Positions 10,879 through 28,841 of a stretch of DNA of 64,000 nt are shown piece by piece. This DNA comes from Acanthamoeba castellanii str. Neff (taxonomy: Eukaryota; Discosea; Longamoebia; Acanthamoebidae). Positions within the stretch are counted from its first letter, which is position 1. The number at the start of each line of letters is the position of its first letter. The notes below the pieces were generated by a model. It searched no databases. It was not told where the DNA came from and was given only the letters and a program-made list of their open reading frames with translations. Location: positions 1,871,859 through 1,935,858 of the forward strand of contig NW_004457442.1 in NCBI RefSeq assembly GCF_000313135.1. Reading direction: 5' to 3'. The position numbers and the translations under genes were made by a program.

Positions 10879-13800
10879 GTGGCACTGACGTGATGGCCCA
10901 GGCAGCAGGGACGATGTCAAGACTCTGTGTCTCGTGTGCCAGCCGGCGCTGCTGGATGACATATTCGTGCCCCTGCGCGCCCTCCTCCTGTCACACGGCG
11001 ACCCGCCCGCTCACGAGAAGATCCGGGGTGACTCTGACCACCAGACGCAGCCGCGGTTGACATTCGACGGCGCCAGCGCCAGCGAAACCGGAGACGAGAT
11101 GGCGCTCGTGCGGCATTATCTGGAATCCCAGCAGCAGCAGTTGGGGGCCGCCGGGTCCCCACCGCACGACGAACCGGCGCAACTCCACGAGTTCGCCGAG
11201 CTCCTGCAGATTACCAAGCTAGCCATGCAGCTCATCAGGGTATGTATGGCACCTTATTACCGAACGTGCCCTACCTTACGACCGACATCCGTGATTGCTG
11301 TGCGTACCTTTTCCTAGGAAGCGCCGCCACCGGCCGCGGTTGAAGACAATGCGCCGCCGGCGCCTGCGGGCGACGCCCATAACGAGGCGCAGCAGCCCCA
11401 AGGCCCGGACGGCGATGCCGACGTGCAGGAGGAGCGGGAGCAGGCGCGTCGCCAACAGCGCGAGGCCGAGCGGCTCGCGCGCATCGAGGAGGACCGCCTC
11501 GTGCGCGAGGGCGCCACCGTGCTGGTGTCTCACATCCTGCGCAGCGCCCGCGCGGGCCACGGCCCTGCTGCAGGCCGCTGGCGCAAGGACGCCGCCGACG
11601 AGCTGTCGCGGGTCTCCCTCTTCAAGATCCTCTACGCCCCCGAGCTGGCCGACTTTGCCCGCAGCCGACGGGCGCCTGCCCAGGCCACGAGCGGCGGAGG
11701 CCCAGACAAAGGGGGCCGCGACGACGACATCGAGCGGGTCTTTGCGGTGTTTCGCTCCAAGTTCCCCGAGGAGGTGGCGGCGCAGCAGTCGGTCATGGGC
11801 ACGCTCACGTCGCTCTCCACGCGCGTGGAGACAATTCGCGCCCAGCGGCCCAAGTACGGCCACGTGGCCGACAAAGCGATCGAATGTCTGAACGAACTGC
11901 TGGCTCCTCCCACCGACGAAGAGCGGATCGTGGCCGACCTCGAGGAACTCGACGCAGGTACCGAACACACCACGCACGCACGCACGCACACACGCACCAA
12001 TACGCGCATTCATGGTGGTATGCCGTTAGCCAGCAGATTTGAGCAGCAACGGCAGCGACTGGAGCGCTACGTGTGGGGGATGGAGGCCAACGCGGAGGAG
12101 CGGGAGCGACTGGTGGAGGCCGGCTACTCGGCGGACCTGTGGGACTGGAACGCCGACATCGCCATCGAGGTGGAGACGCAGGAGGCCGCCGCCTGGCGCC
12201 TGCGCCTCGACCAGGCCTACACCGCGCGGCTGCTCGAGTGCTACCGCGAGTACGTAGGCATCCTGCGCGATCTCCACATCACCGAGATCACCATCCACGA
12301 CGCCTCCGTGCCCATCGGTTCGTTCGTAGTCTCCACCTCCCTCACCACCACCCTTTCGGTGCGCCACATTAACGCGCGTGTTCGTGTCGTGTTGTGTGTC
12401 GTGTCATGTATCGTGCGTGTCGTTACAGATCAGGTGTTTGTGGAGGGACTACCGTTGGAGGAATTGAAGGGCAGGCGCACTCTGGCGATCCAGCACATGC
12501 ACCGACGCGTGACGGCCGCACCTGCGACAGCGCAGCTGGGCGGTGGCCCCGCGGCTCTCTCGCCCGAGGAAAAGGCGGGGTTCGCGGCCCGCAAGTGCGA
12601 CCTGCTCGGCCGCGAGGAGGCACTGGAGAAGGAGTGGGCTCGCGAGAGGCAGAAGAAAGAAAACCCCAAGAAGGCCACCAAGAAAGCTCAACGTACGCGC
12701 GTGTCGTGTCGTAGTGCTGCGTGCCGTGTCGTGTCCTCTCGTGTCGTGTGTCGTGTCGCGCGCAATTGAAAGTTGTCTTTTTTTAAATAGGAGGCAAGGA
12801 CAGCGGAGACGAGGGCGGGCGGAAGCGATTCCTGGTGCGCCTGCACACGAGCTATTTGTCGACGCTGTCGACGTGCGGGGGCCAGATCACGGGCTGCTAC
12901 GCGCCGAACGGAGTCCACGCCGAGAAGCCGATCGAGAACGCGCTCAAGGCCAATGTGGCTATGCTCTCCCTGCACCAAGCCACCGAAGATTCCACCGCCA
13001 CGCAGGGCGCAGGTAACGACCACCACGGGCAGCATCGCATCGCACCGCACAACTCACTCACGCAACACACGACACACGACACACGACACACGACACACGA
13101 CACACGACACACGACACACGACACACGACACACGACACACGACACACGACACACCGTGGGAGCAGACGCAAAGGGCAAAACAAAAGCCGACGAGCAACCA
13201 AGGACATGGGGTCCTGAAATCGAGAGCGTGGAGGTGCTCTACGCTGATCAGGGGGTACTCCCTCCCACCTTCGGTCCACCTTCGGTCCACCAAAGACACG
13301 CCTTCACACTGAGCGGTTGCCGTGTGTCGTGTGTCGTGTGCCGTGTGCCGTGTGCCGTGTGCCGTGTGCCGTGTGTCGTGTGCCGTGTGCCGTGTGCCGT
13401 AGCTCTATCTGTACAAGTCGTATGCGAGCAACCACGGTGAAGATACGTCGCTGGTGTGGGCCACCTTCCTCCGACGGCTTGTGGAAAGCCATCTCGTGCC
13501 GGCCGTGATCGTGCCCGCCGGCCACCCCGATGCGCGCACCTTCTCGTTGCTCTCCTCTTCCATTCCCACCCACTACACTCCTTCCCTGATCACCTATAGG
13601 CACGCCTTGTGTGTCGTTGTGTGATGTGTGCGTGAGTGTGTGTGTGTGCGTGCGTGCGATTTCTCACAATCCGCTGTGTGGCTGCAGAGACAATTTCTTT
13701 ATCGATTCGGGGGTCGAGAGCTACTATGACAGCAAGCCGGACAAGATCAAGGTCGGCGACCTCCTTCTCACGACCGACAACGTTCACCTCTTTGAAGTCC

Positions 13801-16363
13801 CGCTCGCTACGTTCGTTCTCGACCTCCTCATCTCGACTTCACTCGACTTACGTGCATTAAACGCACGCGCACCACCGCACACACGGTGCAGGGGCCAGGA
13901 CGATGGGTCGAACTCGACCCTGTTGCGGAGTAGCAGCGAGCTGAAAGCCAAGAACGAGGGGCACCGGCCGGCGAGGGAATCGCAGAAGGACTTGGTGGGC
14001 ACCATCGTCACCAACGCCATGCAGGTGAGTTCTCATTTTTACGATCGCTCTACGTGGGCATGCCCGGTGGTCGTGTGCGTGTGCGTGTGCGTGTGCGTGT
14101 GCGATTTGTGACGCGTGTGTGCATGAAGGGCCTCCGGACCGACCAAGAGTTGCGGATGGCGGGAGTGGATGCCAACATATTCGGTCGGCACGTGGGACTG
14201 TACGTGAGCACGTTCCTGGAGACGCTCGAGCGGAAGCGTTCAATCTTGAGCCTCGGGTTCGACCTCAACCTCTGGAACGCCCGCGCCCTCAAACGTACAA
14301 TCCCCATTCGCTTCAGCCAAGCGCGTGTCGTGTCGTGTCGTGCGTGTCGTGTGTCGTGTGTGCGGTTTTTGCACACTGGCGTTGGCTCACCATCATCTGC
14401 GCACGCACCCGCAGGGAAGAAGGGCAAGCGCACCGAGGCCAAGCTGATCACCGAGGCCGAGAAGGAGACGATCATCGGACATGTGGCTGAGGTTCATTCA
14501 ACCCCCCCCCCGAGAATTTAGGTCCGATCGCTCGGTCGATTGATCAGCGGCCTGACGGTGCGGAGCCGCAGGTGATCGACGAGGAGATCAGGGCAGCCTA
14601 TCGCGTGGACCTGGCGACGCTACTGCGCGAGAATCGGGTCCAATTCTTCGAGCTCAAGGCCCACCTGGAGAACGTGCGGCGCACCTGTCCGCTTCCCCGC
14701 GAAGGAGTCATCGCTCGCACGCTCGAGGCCATGCGGTACGTTTAGCGCTCGACACACGCACGATCGCATTCATTCCTTATATCTTTTCCCCCTCCAGATC
14801 CCAGCTTAGTCAGCAGTATGAGATGGTGCAGATAGCAGACCTGGACCGAACCTCCCAAGAGCAGCTCATGCGGTACACGACACGACACGACACGACACGA
14901 CACGACACGACACGACACGACCAACGACACGACACGACCAACGACACGACACGACACGACACGACCAACGACACGACACGACACGCGCACCAACCCGCCC
15001 CTTCCCCGAGCGGGCATAAATGCTGATGGCGCCCGGGCCAGGTGGATCTTCCGGAACGAGGACCGGGTGTGGCGCGATAGAGGCGGACGGCCCGGCGAGG
15101 AGACGCTCCACCAGTTCCTATCCTTGCTCTCCGGCGATGAGTGCGCATCTCCCCGCACCGTGTACCGCCGCCGCCGCCGCGAGCTTCACTCACACACGAC
15201 CGCACGTCGCACACGGCGCACGCACCACCGCACACAACGCGCACCACCGCACACGACACAGCGGACGGGCATACCCTGGCCTCGTGGTGCTGGGGCGGAG
15301 GAGACGGGCAGGCGAAGGAGACGCGGGTGGTCGGAGGCTCAACGTGCAGGAGGTGCCCATCGTGGCCTACTGCGTCGGTGAATACGTTACCCCGCACACC
15401 TACGAAATCATCACTGGTACACTGCCCCGCCTGAAGAAGTTCGAAACTTTCAGCCAACAGCGGCGCTGACGTCCGCACACGCACGAACGACGACACGACA
15501 CGCATCGACACCTCCGCGACGCACAAGCTTGGGTGGATGATGGGTACCGTGGTATGAACATTGCGAGCGCGCTGTACCTGGAGACGGCGCGCAGTCTCCA
15601 TGCGCGGAATGCGACCTGCAAGAGGCGGTGCGGGTGTCGGCAGGTGGTGTGCGATGTGCTCGAGGGCTCGCTCGAGCGGATCGTGGTGGCGTCGCCGCTG
15701 CTGGCCTTCCTCTGGTGGACGGGCGTCGGTGGGCGCATCGTCGAGAAGCGCCACGCGTCCTACACCGCTGAGACCGACTCGGGCAAGCGCGAGCAGTTTG
15801 AGCGGTAGCCTCTCCACCTCCGGCCTCTCTTTCCGCCACACCTACTTGACACCGCACGACACGCACGGCTCGCGACACACAACACACACATACGGCGAGC
15901 AGGTTGGTGATCGGGTTGCCGGTGCTCATCAACGGCTGTCGTCTCTATCGCTTCTACGAGGCCGCGAGCCACACGCTCGGGGGGCTCGTCGCGCCTGCCG
16001 TGCTCTGGTACCAGTGTGCACGGACCACAGTGGGGCTTCTGCGCGACTCACCTCGTGCCGCGCCCCATGACCGTCAGGTTCAGGAGAGCAGGGCGAGGCA
16101 CTGCTGATGACGGCACCACCAGCGCTGCGGCGTCGGTGTCGGTGCTGGACGAACTTGCCCGCGCGCAGGAGGCGAAGAGCACAACTACTACGCTGGCATT
16201 GAGAGGCGCTCTGGAGGCCGGCCACACGGCTGCGGTGTCGTGGCCGTACCTGTGGCCACAGCGCCTCCCAAGGCGGCCTTTCGGCACTCTGTGCGTGGGT
16301 CTCATGCGCTTTGCCCTGACCACACGGAGCCCTCTGCGGGCTGGCGCCCAGCCTGACGTGTGA
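7578..16363 (+). CDS. large multi-exon protein of unknown function (about 25-30 exons)
   Basis: A chain of open segments with good GT-AG borders runs from the ATG at 7578 to a stop near 16361-16363; I could not assign the whole to a known family. Exons read well at 8841-8970, 9474-10100, 10170-10275, 10705-10810, 10910-11240, 11318-11957, 12030-12320, 12429-12690, 13730-13800, 14130-14295, 14570-14735 and 15335-15417. Features seen: a helix-rich N-terminal half (LLLLNATLQQVVDSGMRLF, then FESLVATVLPGAFDIVLGYF), an Ala/Gln/Arg-rich coiled-coil at 11420-11530 (EREQARRQQREAERLARIEE), a Lys-rich segment at 12640-12690, and a C-terminal segment AWVDDGYRGMNIASALYLE that resembles the acetyl-CoA-binding motif A of GNAT acetyltransferases. 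Several introns carry tandem repeats. Two adjacent genes rather than one cannot be excluded, and the last exons (after 15800) are weak. No function is claimed. Confidence 0.55.
8523..8597. repeat. (ACGC)n microsatellite in an intron
   Basis: About 19 tandem copies of the tetranucleotide CACG, inside an intron of the large unknown gene, between the exon ending near 8511 and the one starting near 8639. Confidence 0.95.
10817..10877. repeat. (TG)n microsatellite in an intron
   Basis: About 30 uninterrupted TG dinucleotides directly downstream of a 5' splice site (CAG|GTGGG near 10810) of the large unknown gene. Confidence 0.95.
13065..13154. repeat. 7-base minisatellite (ACACGAC)n in an intron
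   Basis: About 12 near-perfect copies of a seven-base unit, CA-rich on the plus strand, inside an intron of the large unknown gene. Nearly complementary to the repeat at 13320-13400. Confidence 0.95.
13320..13400. repeat. 7-base minisatellite (CCGTGTG)n in the next intron
   Basis: About 11 copies of a GT-rich seven-base unit, with TCGTGTG variants at both ends. The TCGTGTG variant is the reverse complement of the unit at 13065-13154, so the two arrays could pair across the intervening exon. Confidence 0.93.
14875..14986. repeat. 5-base minisatellite (ACACG)n in an intron
   Basis: An array of the pentamer ACACG of about 110 bases, interrupted three times by CCAACG units that give it a higher-order structure. 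Located in an intron of the large unknown gene. Confidence 0.93.
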
Positions 16364-16432
16364 TGTACACATAAACCACTTTCTTCAACAGTCGACCTAC
16401 AAAACAATGTTTTCTTTTATCTCTCCACTCCT

Positions 16433-16815
16433 TTACACACCATCAACCTCTTTGAACAAGACCTGGTCCAGTGTACCCAGCTCTTCCATGTACTGGACCT
16501 CGTCGTACCCCTACCGCGCATCGAATAAGTCGGGATGATTAAAACACTACAAGGAGAGAGCGATAGACGTACCCCAACGAAGCGGTCGTCAACAAAGAGT
16601 TGCGGCAAGGAGGCCTTGCCGCTCTTGGCCTGCATCTCGGCCTTACGCATTTGGTCGAGGCACACGTCGAAGTCGTCGAACGTCACATTTTTGGACTCGA
16701 GCAGAAATCGAAGCGACTGTTGGTCCTTCTTCACCTTCAGCTGGCACGTGGCCGAGCTGTAATAGTATTCGATCTTGGCCTGCTGCAGCTGAACGCTCTC
16801 ATCTCCTCCACTCAT
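16433..16815 (-). CDS. SH3BGRL-like / glutaredoxin-related small protein
   Basis: Two exons on the minus strand, 16573-16815 and 16433-16510, give about 106 residues. The sequence follows the SH3BGR family: a first beta strand (AKIEYYYSSATCQL), the KKDQQSLRFLLESKNV helix with the following FDDFDV strand, and the glutaredoxin-like segment ASLPQLFVDDRFVG followed by GYDEVQYMEELGTLDQVL. This is a thioredoxin fold that lacks the CXXC redox centre; the only cysteine near that position is the single one in SSATC. Family members are cytosolic adaptors or modulators of unclear biochemistry. The gene is convergent with the large unknown gene (about 70 bases between stops). Assignment is from fold-wide pattern; catalytic activity is unlikely. 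Confidence 0.85.
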
Positions 16816-16929
16816 CTTGATTTCTCTCTCGCGCTCTTCGTCCCGTTGGCGCGAACGTCTTGTTTGCGACTACCCGTATTTCTCTTCTTTTCTTTTTGTC
16901 TTTCAACAGAAAAAACAATAAATTAACTT

Positions 16930-18597
16930 TTAAGGCGCAGCCGAAAGGCGGATGGCCTGGTCGATGGAGTGGTGGCCCACGCTGGTCCGGTGGATGTCAA
17001 AGGCCACAGCGCCCACGCCCAGCCGCTGCCCCATCTCGTGTGCCAGGGTTCTAGACAAAGGTCGACGGAGCAGTTGTGTCAGTAAGGGTTCATGTGCGGG
17101 ATTGTGGTCGTGGTGGTGCAGCTTCGGTACCGGATGTAAGTGCCGGACGTGACTTCGGCACGCATCTGATATAGCGTGACTGTCGATTGCTCCCTTATGC
17201 GGTGATGGTCCACCCATCAGCATTACAACATTTTAAATAGAATATTAACATAGAAAATACAAAAAACATGGCTGAGGCCGGCATGATGAGCGGTACCCCG
17301 CAGGCGGCTGGAAGTAGTGGTCGTCCCAGCTCTGGAGGATCTGCGGCTGGCGGAAGTCGCCCTTCACTCGTCCAATCTTCGTCCAGATCTCTTTTCTATC
17401 CAGACGCACATTGTGCACCGTCGTGTGCGGGTCGTGTGAGTCTCACATGTGTCGCGCATTCTTGCATTCTTGGCGGGAGACATCAGGGTCAGCGCGTGTA
17501 CCGAAGTTCGTCTCGGCTGAGCGAGTGGGTGGAAAGGAGCTCGAGCGTCCGGATCTCCACTTCCACGCGCGGAATCAACGGCAGTATCTCCCGCATCTTC
17601 TCCGGACCCTGCGCGAGTGATCACCATCAAATAACAATCATCTATTCATACTTGCCACAACCACTTGAGTTCCTCACACCGCGGCGTGCGTACCTGCCTG
17701 GCCCAGTGAAAGAGCGGCTTGCCCTTGACGCGCGCCGATGAGAAGGGCGGGTAGGCCTAGATCCGCCATTCGAGACACAACACATCGAGCCATGCATCAC
17801 CAACATGAGAAGCAACAAAAAAGGCAAGGAGGGTAAAGGAGGTAGAGGCAGTGGACCTGGCTTCGTTTGCCGACGAAAAAGGGCATGACGGCTTTCACCA
17901 CCTCTTCGTCAATCTCTCTTGCACCCGGACCCTCTTCTGCTTCGTCTTCTGTCTCGAGCCGAGTGCCGTCATCTGACGGCGCATAACGTCTCTGCTTCTT
18001 CTTGTTGGTGTGCTCATCATCAACCGCGGTCTCCTCCTCCTCTCGTTCCTCTTTCTCACCACCGTCGTCGACCTGCTCGAGCTCTCGCCGCTTCCGCTTG
18101 GCTTCACTCTCGCACTCACCGTTTCGCTCCCCGCCACCTCCATCGTCGCTGCTGCTCTGTGCAGCCCTGGCACCCTGCGTCGCCGTCGTAGTCGCTCGGC
18201 ACCTCCGCGGCTGCACAAGGCCCATCACGTCGTAGGTGTCCGTCTCCACCCCAAACAGCACCTACGCCAATTATATTTTAATAATTTATGCAAATAATAT
18301 ATTGCATAAACAAATAAGAATAAAAAAGAAATAATAGTAAATCACCTGAAATTCGTAGATCTTCGATTCTCCCTCGATCTCCTTCTGGAGGCTGAGGGGG
18401 GCGCCGTGGGGGCCGGCCAAGCAGACGAGGAGGCCCCGAGCCAGCGGGTCCAACCGGCCGGCGTAGCCCATCTTCAGGTCTGCCGAGAACTCTTGCGGTC
18501 GCTCTCGCCGCAGCTGCTCAATAGCAGCAAGCGGAGTCATCCCCGGTGGCTTGTCCACCAGCACCACCCGCACCCCTTTCGCTTCTTCTTGCTCCAT
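16930..18597 (-). CDS. TruB-family tRNA pseudouridine-55 synthase
   Basis: Converts a uridine, canonically U55 of the tRNA T-loop, to pseudouridine. On the minus strand exon 1 (18346-18597) starts MEQEEAKGVRVVLVDKPPGM and carries the catalytic motif as YAGRLDPLARG, with the active-site Asp kept but Thr of the usual GTLDP replaced by Arg. Exon 2 (17857-18261) has the TDTYD strand, followed by a long Lys/Glu/Asp-rich insertion unique to this copy. Exon 3 (17694-17756) gives YPPFSSARVKGKPLFHWAR, the YSA motif that contacts substrate. Later short exons give VKGDFRQ, then SGTYIR at about 17111-17153, then TLAHEMGQRLGVGA in the last exon (from about 17053), ending at 16930. The SGTYIR-TLA join is perfect. 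One intermediate exon phase near 17294 could not be closed by eye. The start ATG at 18597 precedes the domain immediately. Confidence 0.88.
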
Positions 18598-18774
18598 CCT
18601 GCGCAATAAATAAATAAATAAATAATACAGACATTGGCTTTGTGCGCAGGAATTTATGGATTGATTACATCTAAAACAGGGGTTGCAGCGCAATGTAAGA
18701 GAGGTGTGGCGGAAGGGCGATAGCTCCCTCCACCGGGCAAGTAGAAGAAGGAAGAGAAGAGAGATGGTGATCAT

Positions 18775-19798
18775 CTAGAAGAAGGCAAGGAAGGAGGTGA
18801 GGCGGGTGGCGCCGGAGGTGGCGGTCTCCACGCTCCACAGGGTGTCGTAGGTGATAGAGCTGGTGGCGTAGAACTGCATGTTGGTATCGATGCCCGAGTC
18901 GGTGTTGGACGACTTCACTGTAACAGGCGACTGTAATAGAAAGAGCGACAGGACGGTAAGGCCAAGAACGAAGAAAGAGCGAAAGCTACAATCGGGGGGA
19001 GCAAGCGTACGGAGTCATAGGGAGCGGGGATGGCGGCGGTGGGGGCGAAGGTCCACGAGGCACCGTTGAAAAGGAAGAGCTCACTACCGCTCATTGAGCC
19101 GCCGGCGCTGGGGGTCTCGATGCTGGTGCGGACGACCAGGGTGTTGTCGTAGCTGTCGAAGGGCCAGTCGAGGATGGTGTAGGTGATGGCCAGCTTGCCA
19201 GTGTCAACCGCGAACTTCCTGCTGCCCAGCTTCACGTAGCCCTCCTCCTGGAAGACCGAGACCTTGATCGACAAGCTCAGCACCCTGTAATTGAAGGTCC
19301 CAGGTCAGCCATTGTCGGCTCGGAATTTGAACAGGTTGGTGTAGTTGAGGAGGAAGGTCGTACGAGGTGGCGTTGGCGGAGGAGCCGTCCATGGGGATGT
19401 CCATGAAGATGGTGGCGGTGGAGGCCTTGATGCCCTGGTAGGTCTCGTCGATGGGGTCGGTGGCCAGGAAGGTCTCCCGGATGAAGCTTGACACGCTCTT
19501 CACGGCGGCTGTAAGGACATGCCAATTAGTATCAACTGAAGTTGATCAAGCTGCAACCAAACAGCGATGATTGTGGGCAAGTACTGTTCTTGGCCATTTC
19601 GGTCATGAGCTTGGTCTGGAGGACGAAGGTCTTGGTATCGTTGCCGTTGGACTCGGAGATGGTGATTTTGCCGCCGGCGGGGGTGAGGGTGGAGGTGAGC
19701 AGGCCGTTGGTGAGGATGACGTCCGCCGCCATCGCCGCCTGGAGCAGGGCAACCAGGGCCACGAGGCTCAGGAGAACAGTGCTGATGTTCAACTTCAT
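18775..19798 (-). CDS. secreted protein of unknown function with WPF motif
   Basis: Four exons (19585-19798, 19364-19508, 19021-19284, 18775-18930), with phase-consistent GT-AG joins, encode about 259 residues. The N-terminus is a clear signal peptide (MKLNISTVLLSLVALVALLQ, cleavage likely after AMA). The rest is rich in Ser and Thr with alternating hydrophobic residues, suggesting a beta-sandwich. Notable segments are SVFQEEGYVKLGSRKFAVDT and TILDWPFDSYDNTLVVRT. There is no transmembrane helix in the middle, but the C-terminus (TSFLAFF) is mildly hydrophobic. The pattern recalls extracellular or surface proteins expanded in amoebae; I do not recognise a named family and claim no function. 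The exon 2 donor (GTACGA at 19363-19359) is supported by the good continuation it gives over simple read-through. Confidence 0.75.
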
Positions 19799-20347
19799 GG
19801 TGTGAGAAGCGTCGACGAAAAGAATGTAGTGGCTTTTAGTGTGTAGTGTATGGCTTGCCGATTCTTTTCGCAGTGATCAGTCGCTCTTGTGGGCAGATGA
19901 TTGTTTGTTTGACGAAGTGGTAAGCCGGGGCAGTGCCTCGGTTTTGTACCGGCCTCCTGTGCGTCGACACAAATTCTGTGATAGGTCGAATAAAGTGTTC
20001 CGTTTCTGATTCGCAGCTGATTTCTCTCGTTTTTCGCACTCTGCGGGTACACCCACGACCTCACGCTGACCGCCCAAGTGTTCACTTCCTCCTGGTTTTC
20101 TTCACCTCCACGGCGTCAAGAAGGAACAAAGTAACGAACCACTCCAACGCGATACTGGTCGAAAGCCCAGCGAAGCCCGGCCGAAACGAAGCACTCTCCC
20201 GGCCTGAGCGCGCGTGTGTGCGCGTGCGATCTCAGTTCCCAGACCGCGCACATAGAGTGCCAGAACGTAGCGAAAAAAATGGAGTTCGTTTGTAGGTGAT
20301 ACACTTGTTGACGATGGTGGCGACGAAGAGACGATGGAGGTGGTTGA
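19799..20347. other. intergenic region upstream of the secreted-protein gene
   Basis: About 550 bases between the start of the secreted-protein gene and the stop of the PI3-kinase, both on the minus strand. It probably combines the 3' UTR of the kinase with the promoter of the secreted protein. No open frame with domain content and no motif I would name. Confidence 0.5.
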
Positions 20348-26966
<6,619 letters not shown>

Positions 26967-26981
26967 CGCAGCGGCGCTTTT

Positions 26982-27067
26982 CTATTACGGATTGTTCAAT
27001 TGAATAGTTGTATATGTCGAGTTAGAGGCCTTGTGGCGGTGGTGTGCGTGTGCGTGCGTGTGCGTGC
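26982..27067 (-). other. candidate GC-AG intron joining the PH-domain frame to the PI3-kinase
   Basis: On the minus strand, AACACTGAGACTCAG ends an in-frame exon at 27068, followed by GCACGC; 86 bases later comes TAATAG and an exon opening AAAAGC. Both borders are phase 0, giving NTETQ joined to KSAAAMPLPLP. The interior has the CACGCACACG-rich composition seen in neighbouring introns. No GT donor gives a matching phase nearby. Confidence 0.5.
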
Positions 27068-28809
27068 CTGAGTCTCAGTGTTGCTTGGTCGGATGAGGCG
27101 CCGACGAGAGATCGCGTTCATCCACTCCTCCATCTCGCGCTCACTGTCGGCCGAGAGCAGGAGCACCCTAACAATATGGCACAGGCAATGCGGGGGGGGG
27201 GAGAGCCTCGCCAGTTAGCCGTGTCCGCCTCAAAGTGGCCGATAGAGGGAGAGAGTGCATGCTGGGCGGGCGTACTTTTGCTGTGATTTGAGGGAGAAAC
27301 AGAACCGTCTCTGTTGCGAGAACTCGACCGTCACCCCCTGCAGCGGGAAGTTGCCCTCGCGCTTGTCCTTCTGCACACCAGGACAACAATTCCAATAAAG
27401 CAAATAAATAAACATTCAATAAATGAATAAAAATGCTGGAAGCCTGTGTAAGTGCGATGGGGGGGGGTTACGGTGGAAGGGTCCTTGACGTAGTAGAGGC
27501 AGTGGTCGGAATTGGAGATGAAGCACCAGTACCGTTTCCATCGGCCCCGCAGGGAGAACCCGCGGCCGAGGTTGGCCTCATTGCCGGGCGAGACGACGAC
27601 CCAGACCGTGAGCCAGCCCTCGATGCCCGCTCCAGTCTCCTCTTCCTCTTGCTGGGTTCGTACGAGCGTTAGTAGTGTCGACTGGCTGAGAGTTTGTTTC
27701 GCGGCATTTGAACTATGCACAGTGTCCCGCACAAACACACGGTACCATGACTTTCCTGCGCTCGATGAGCTGCAGTTTGGTGGCGTGCATCCAGGCCAGC
27801 AGATCCTCTTCATTGGGCGCGCACATGTAGTAGGTGCGCCGTCTGGTTTGTGTTGTGAGGCATGAATGAGTCTTTCTGGCGAGGGTCCAGAAGAGGCGGA
27901 TAAGAGAGAACGCGCCTTGTGTGCAAGGCAAAGCAGTGGGCGCGCGATGTCCGACTCTCACGAGCGATGGCCATGATTTCGTCCAATGGAATTGCAGCGA
28001 TCGGAGTGGGATCCTGCCAAATAAATCAAATTAATATAATAAATTATATCGCAAAATGGCTGGCGGCTGCCGTGACGAGGTGAGGGTACCTTCTTCTTGC
28101 CGTAGTAGCGGATGGAATCGGCGGTGAGGACGCAGAATCGCTTCTTCCAGTTCTTGCGGTTGCCGCCCTGCTTGACGAGGTAGCCCGACATGAACACGTC
28201 CGCCCCCTGCTTCCCGTACGCCAAATCGTCCGCATCTTTGCGTGCCATGGGGAGAGTGACCATGATGATCGGGTGGTGAGTGTCGAGTCGACGCCAAGAA
28301 ACAAGCCTGAGGAGGACAGTGACAGGTACCGAGAGAGGCCTCTCGCGAGCCGGTGTCGCCGCTGTCGAGGGAGTACTCGCGCGGTCGGCTCAGGTCATCG
28401 TAGGAACGCGAACTGCTCATGAACCGACTACGAAGACGTTCAAAAAATACAAATCAGCCCTTCACTCGGCACCACTCGGGAGAGGGGGGGCAGGGTACCC
28501 GGCGTATTCTCCGGCAAGCCGCTCGGAGTTCTTCTGGTCGTTGAGCTCCTTGTTGCGTCTGCGGCGGGAGAAGACGCTGCCGCGCCGCACCTTCTCGGGC
28601 TTCTCGGCGATCTCGCCGCGCAGGGCCTTGCTGGCGGCCATGGCCGCCGCAGTGCCGGCGCTCCGTTGCTCGTCCACGCTCATCGCCAGCGGCTTCTTGC
28701 GCTGGAAGATGCTTCGGCTGCCGGTCGTCGGCGAGGGAGTGGCTGGGCTGAGACCACTCTCCCCCTGTTCCCAGACATCCACCGAAATGCCGTGAGTCGC
28801 TGCGGGCAA

Positions 28810-28841
<32 letters not shown>

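Noticed and set aside
11276..12013. 245-codon minus-strand frame
   Set aside because: Antisense shadow of the coiled-coil exon of the large gene; GC-rich third positions keep the reverse frame open.
13065..13154. CRISPR-like regular repeats
   Set aside because: Units are seven bases with no spacers; a minisatellite in a eukaryotic intron.
7578..16363. Ubiquitin E4 (UFD2) or exportin-type identity for the large gene
   Set aside because: Helical character suggested it, but no U-box, no conserved E4 core motifs and no importin-type repeats were found.
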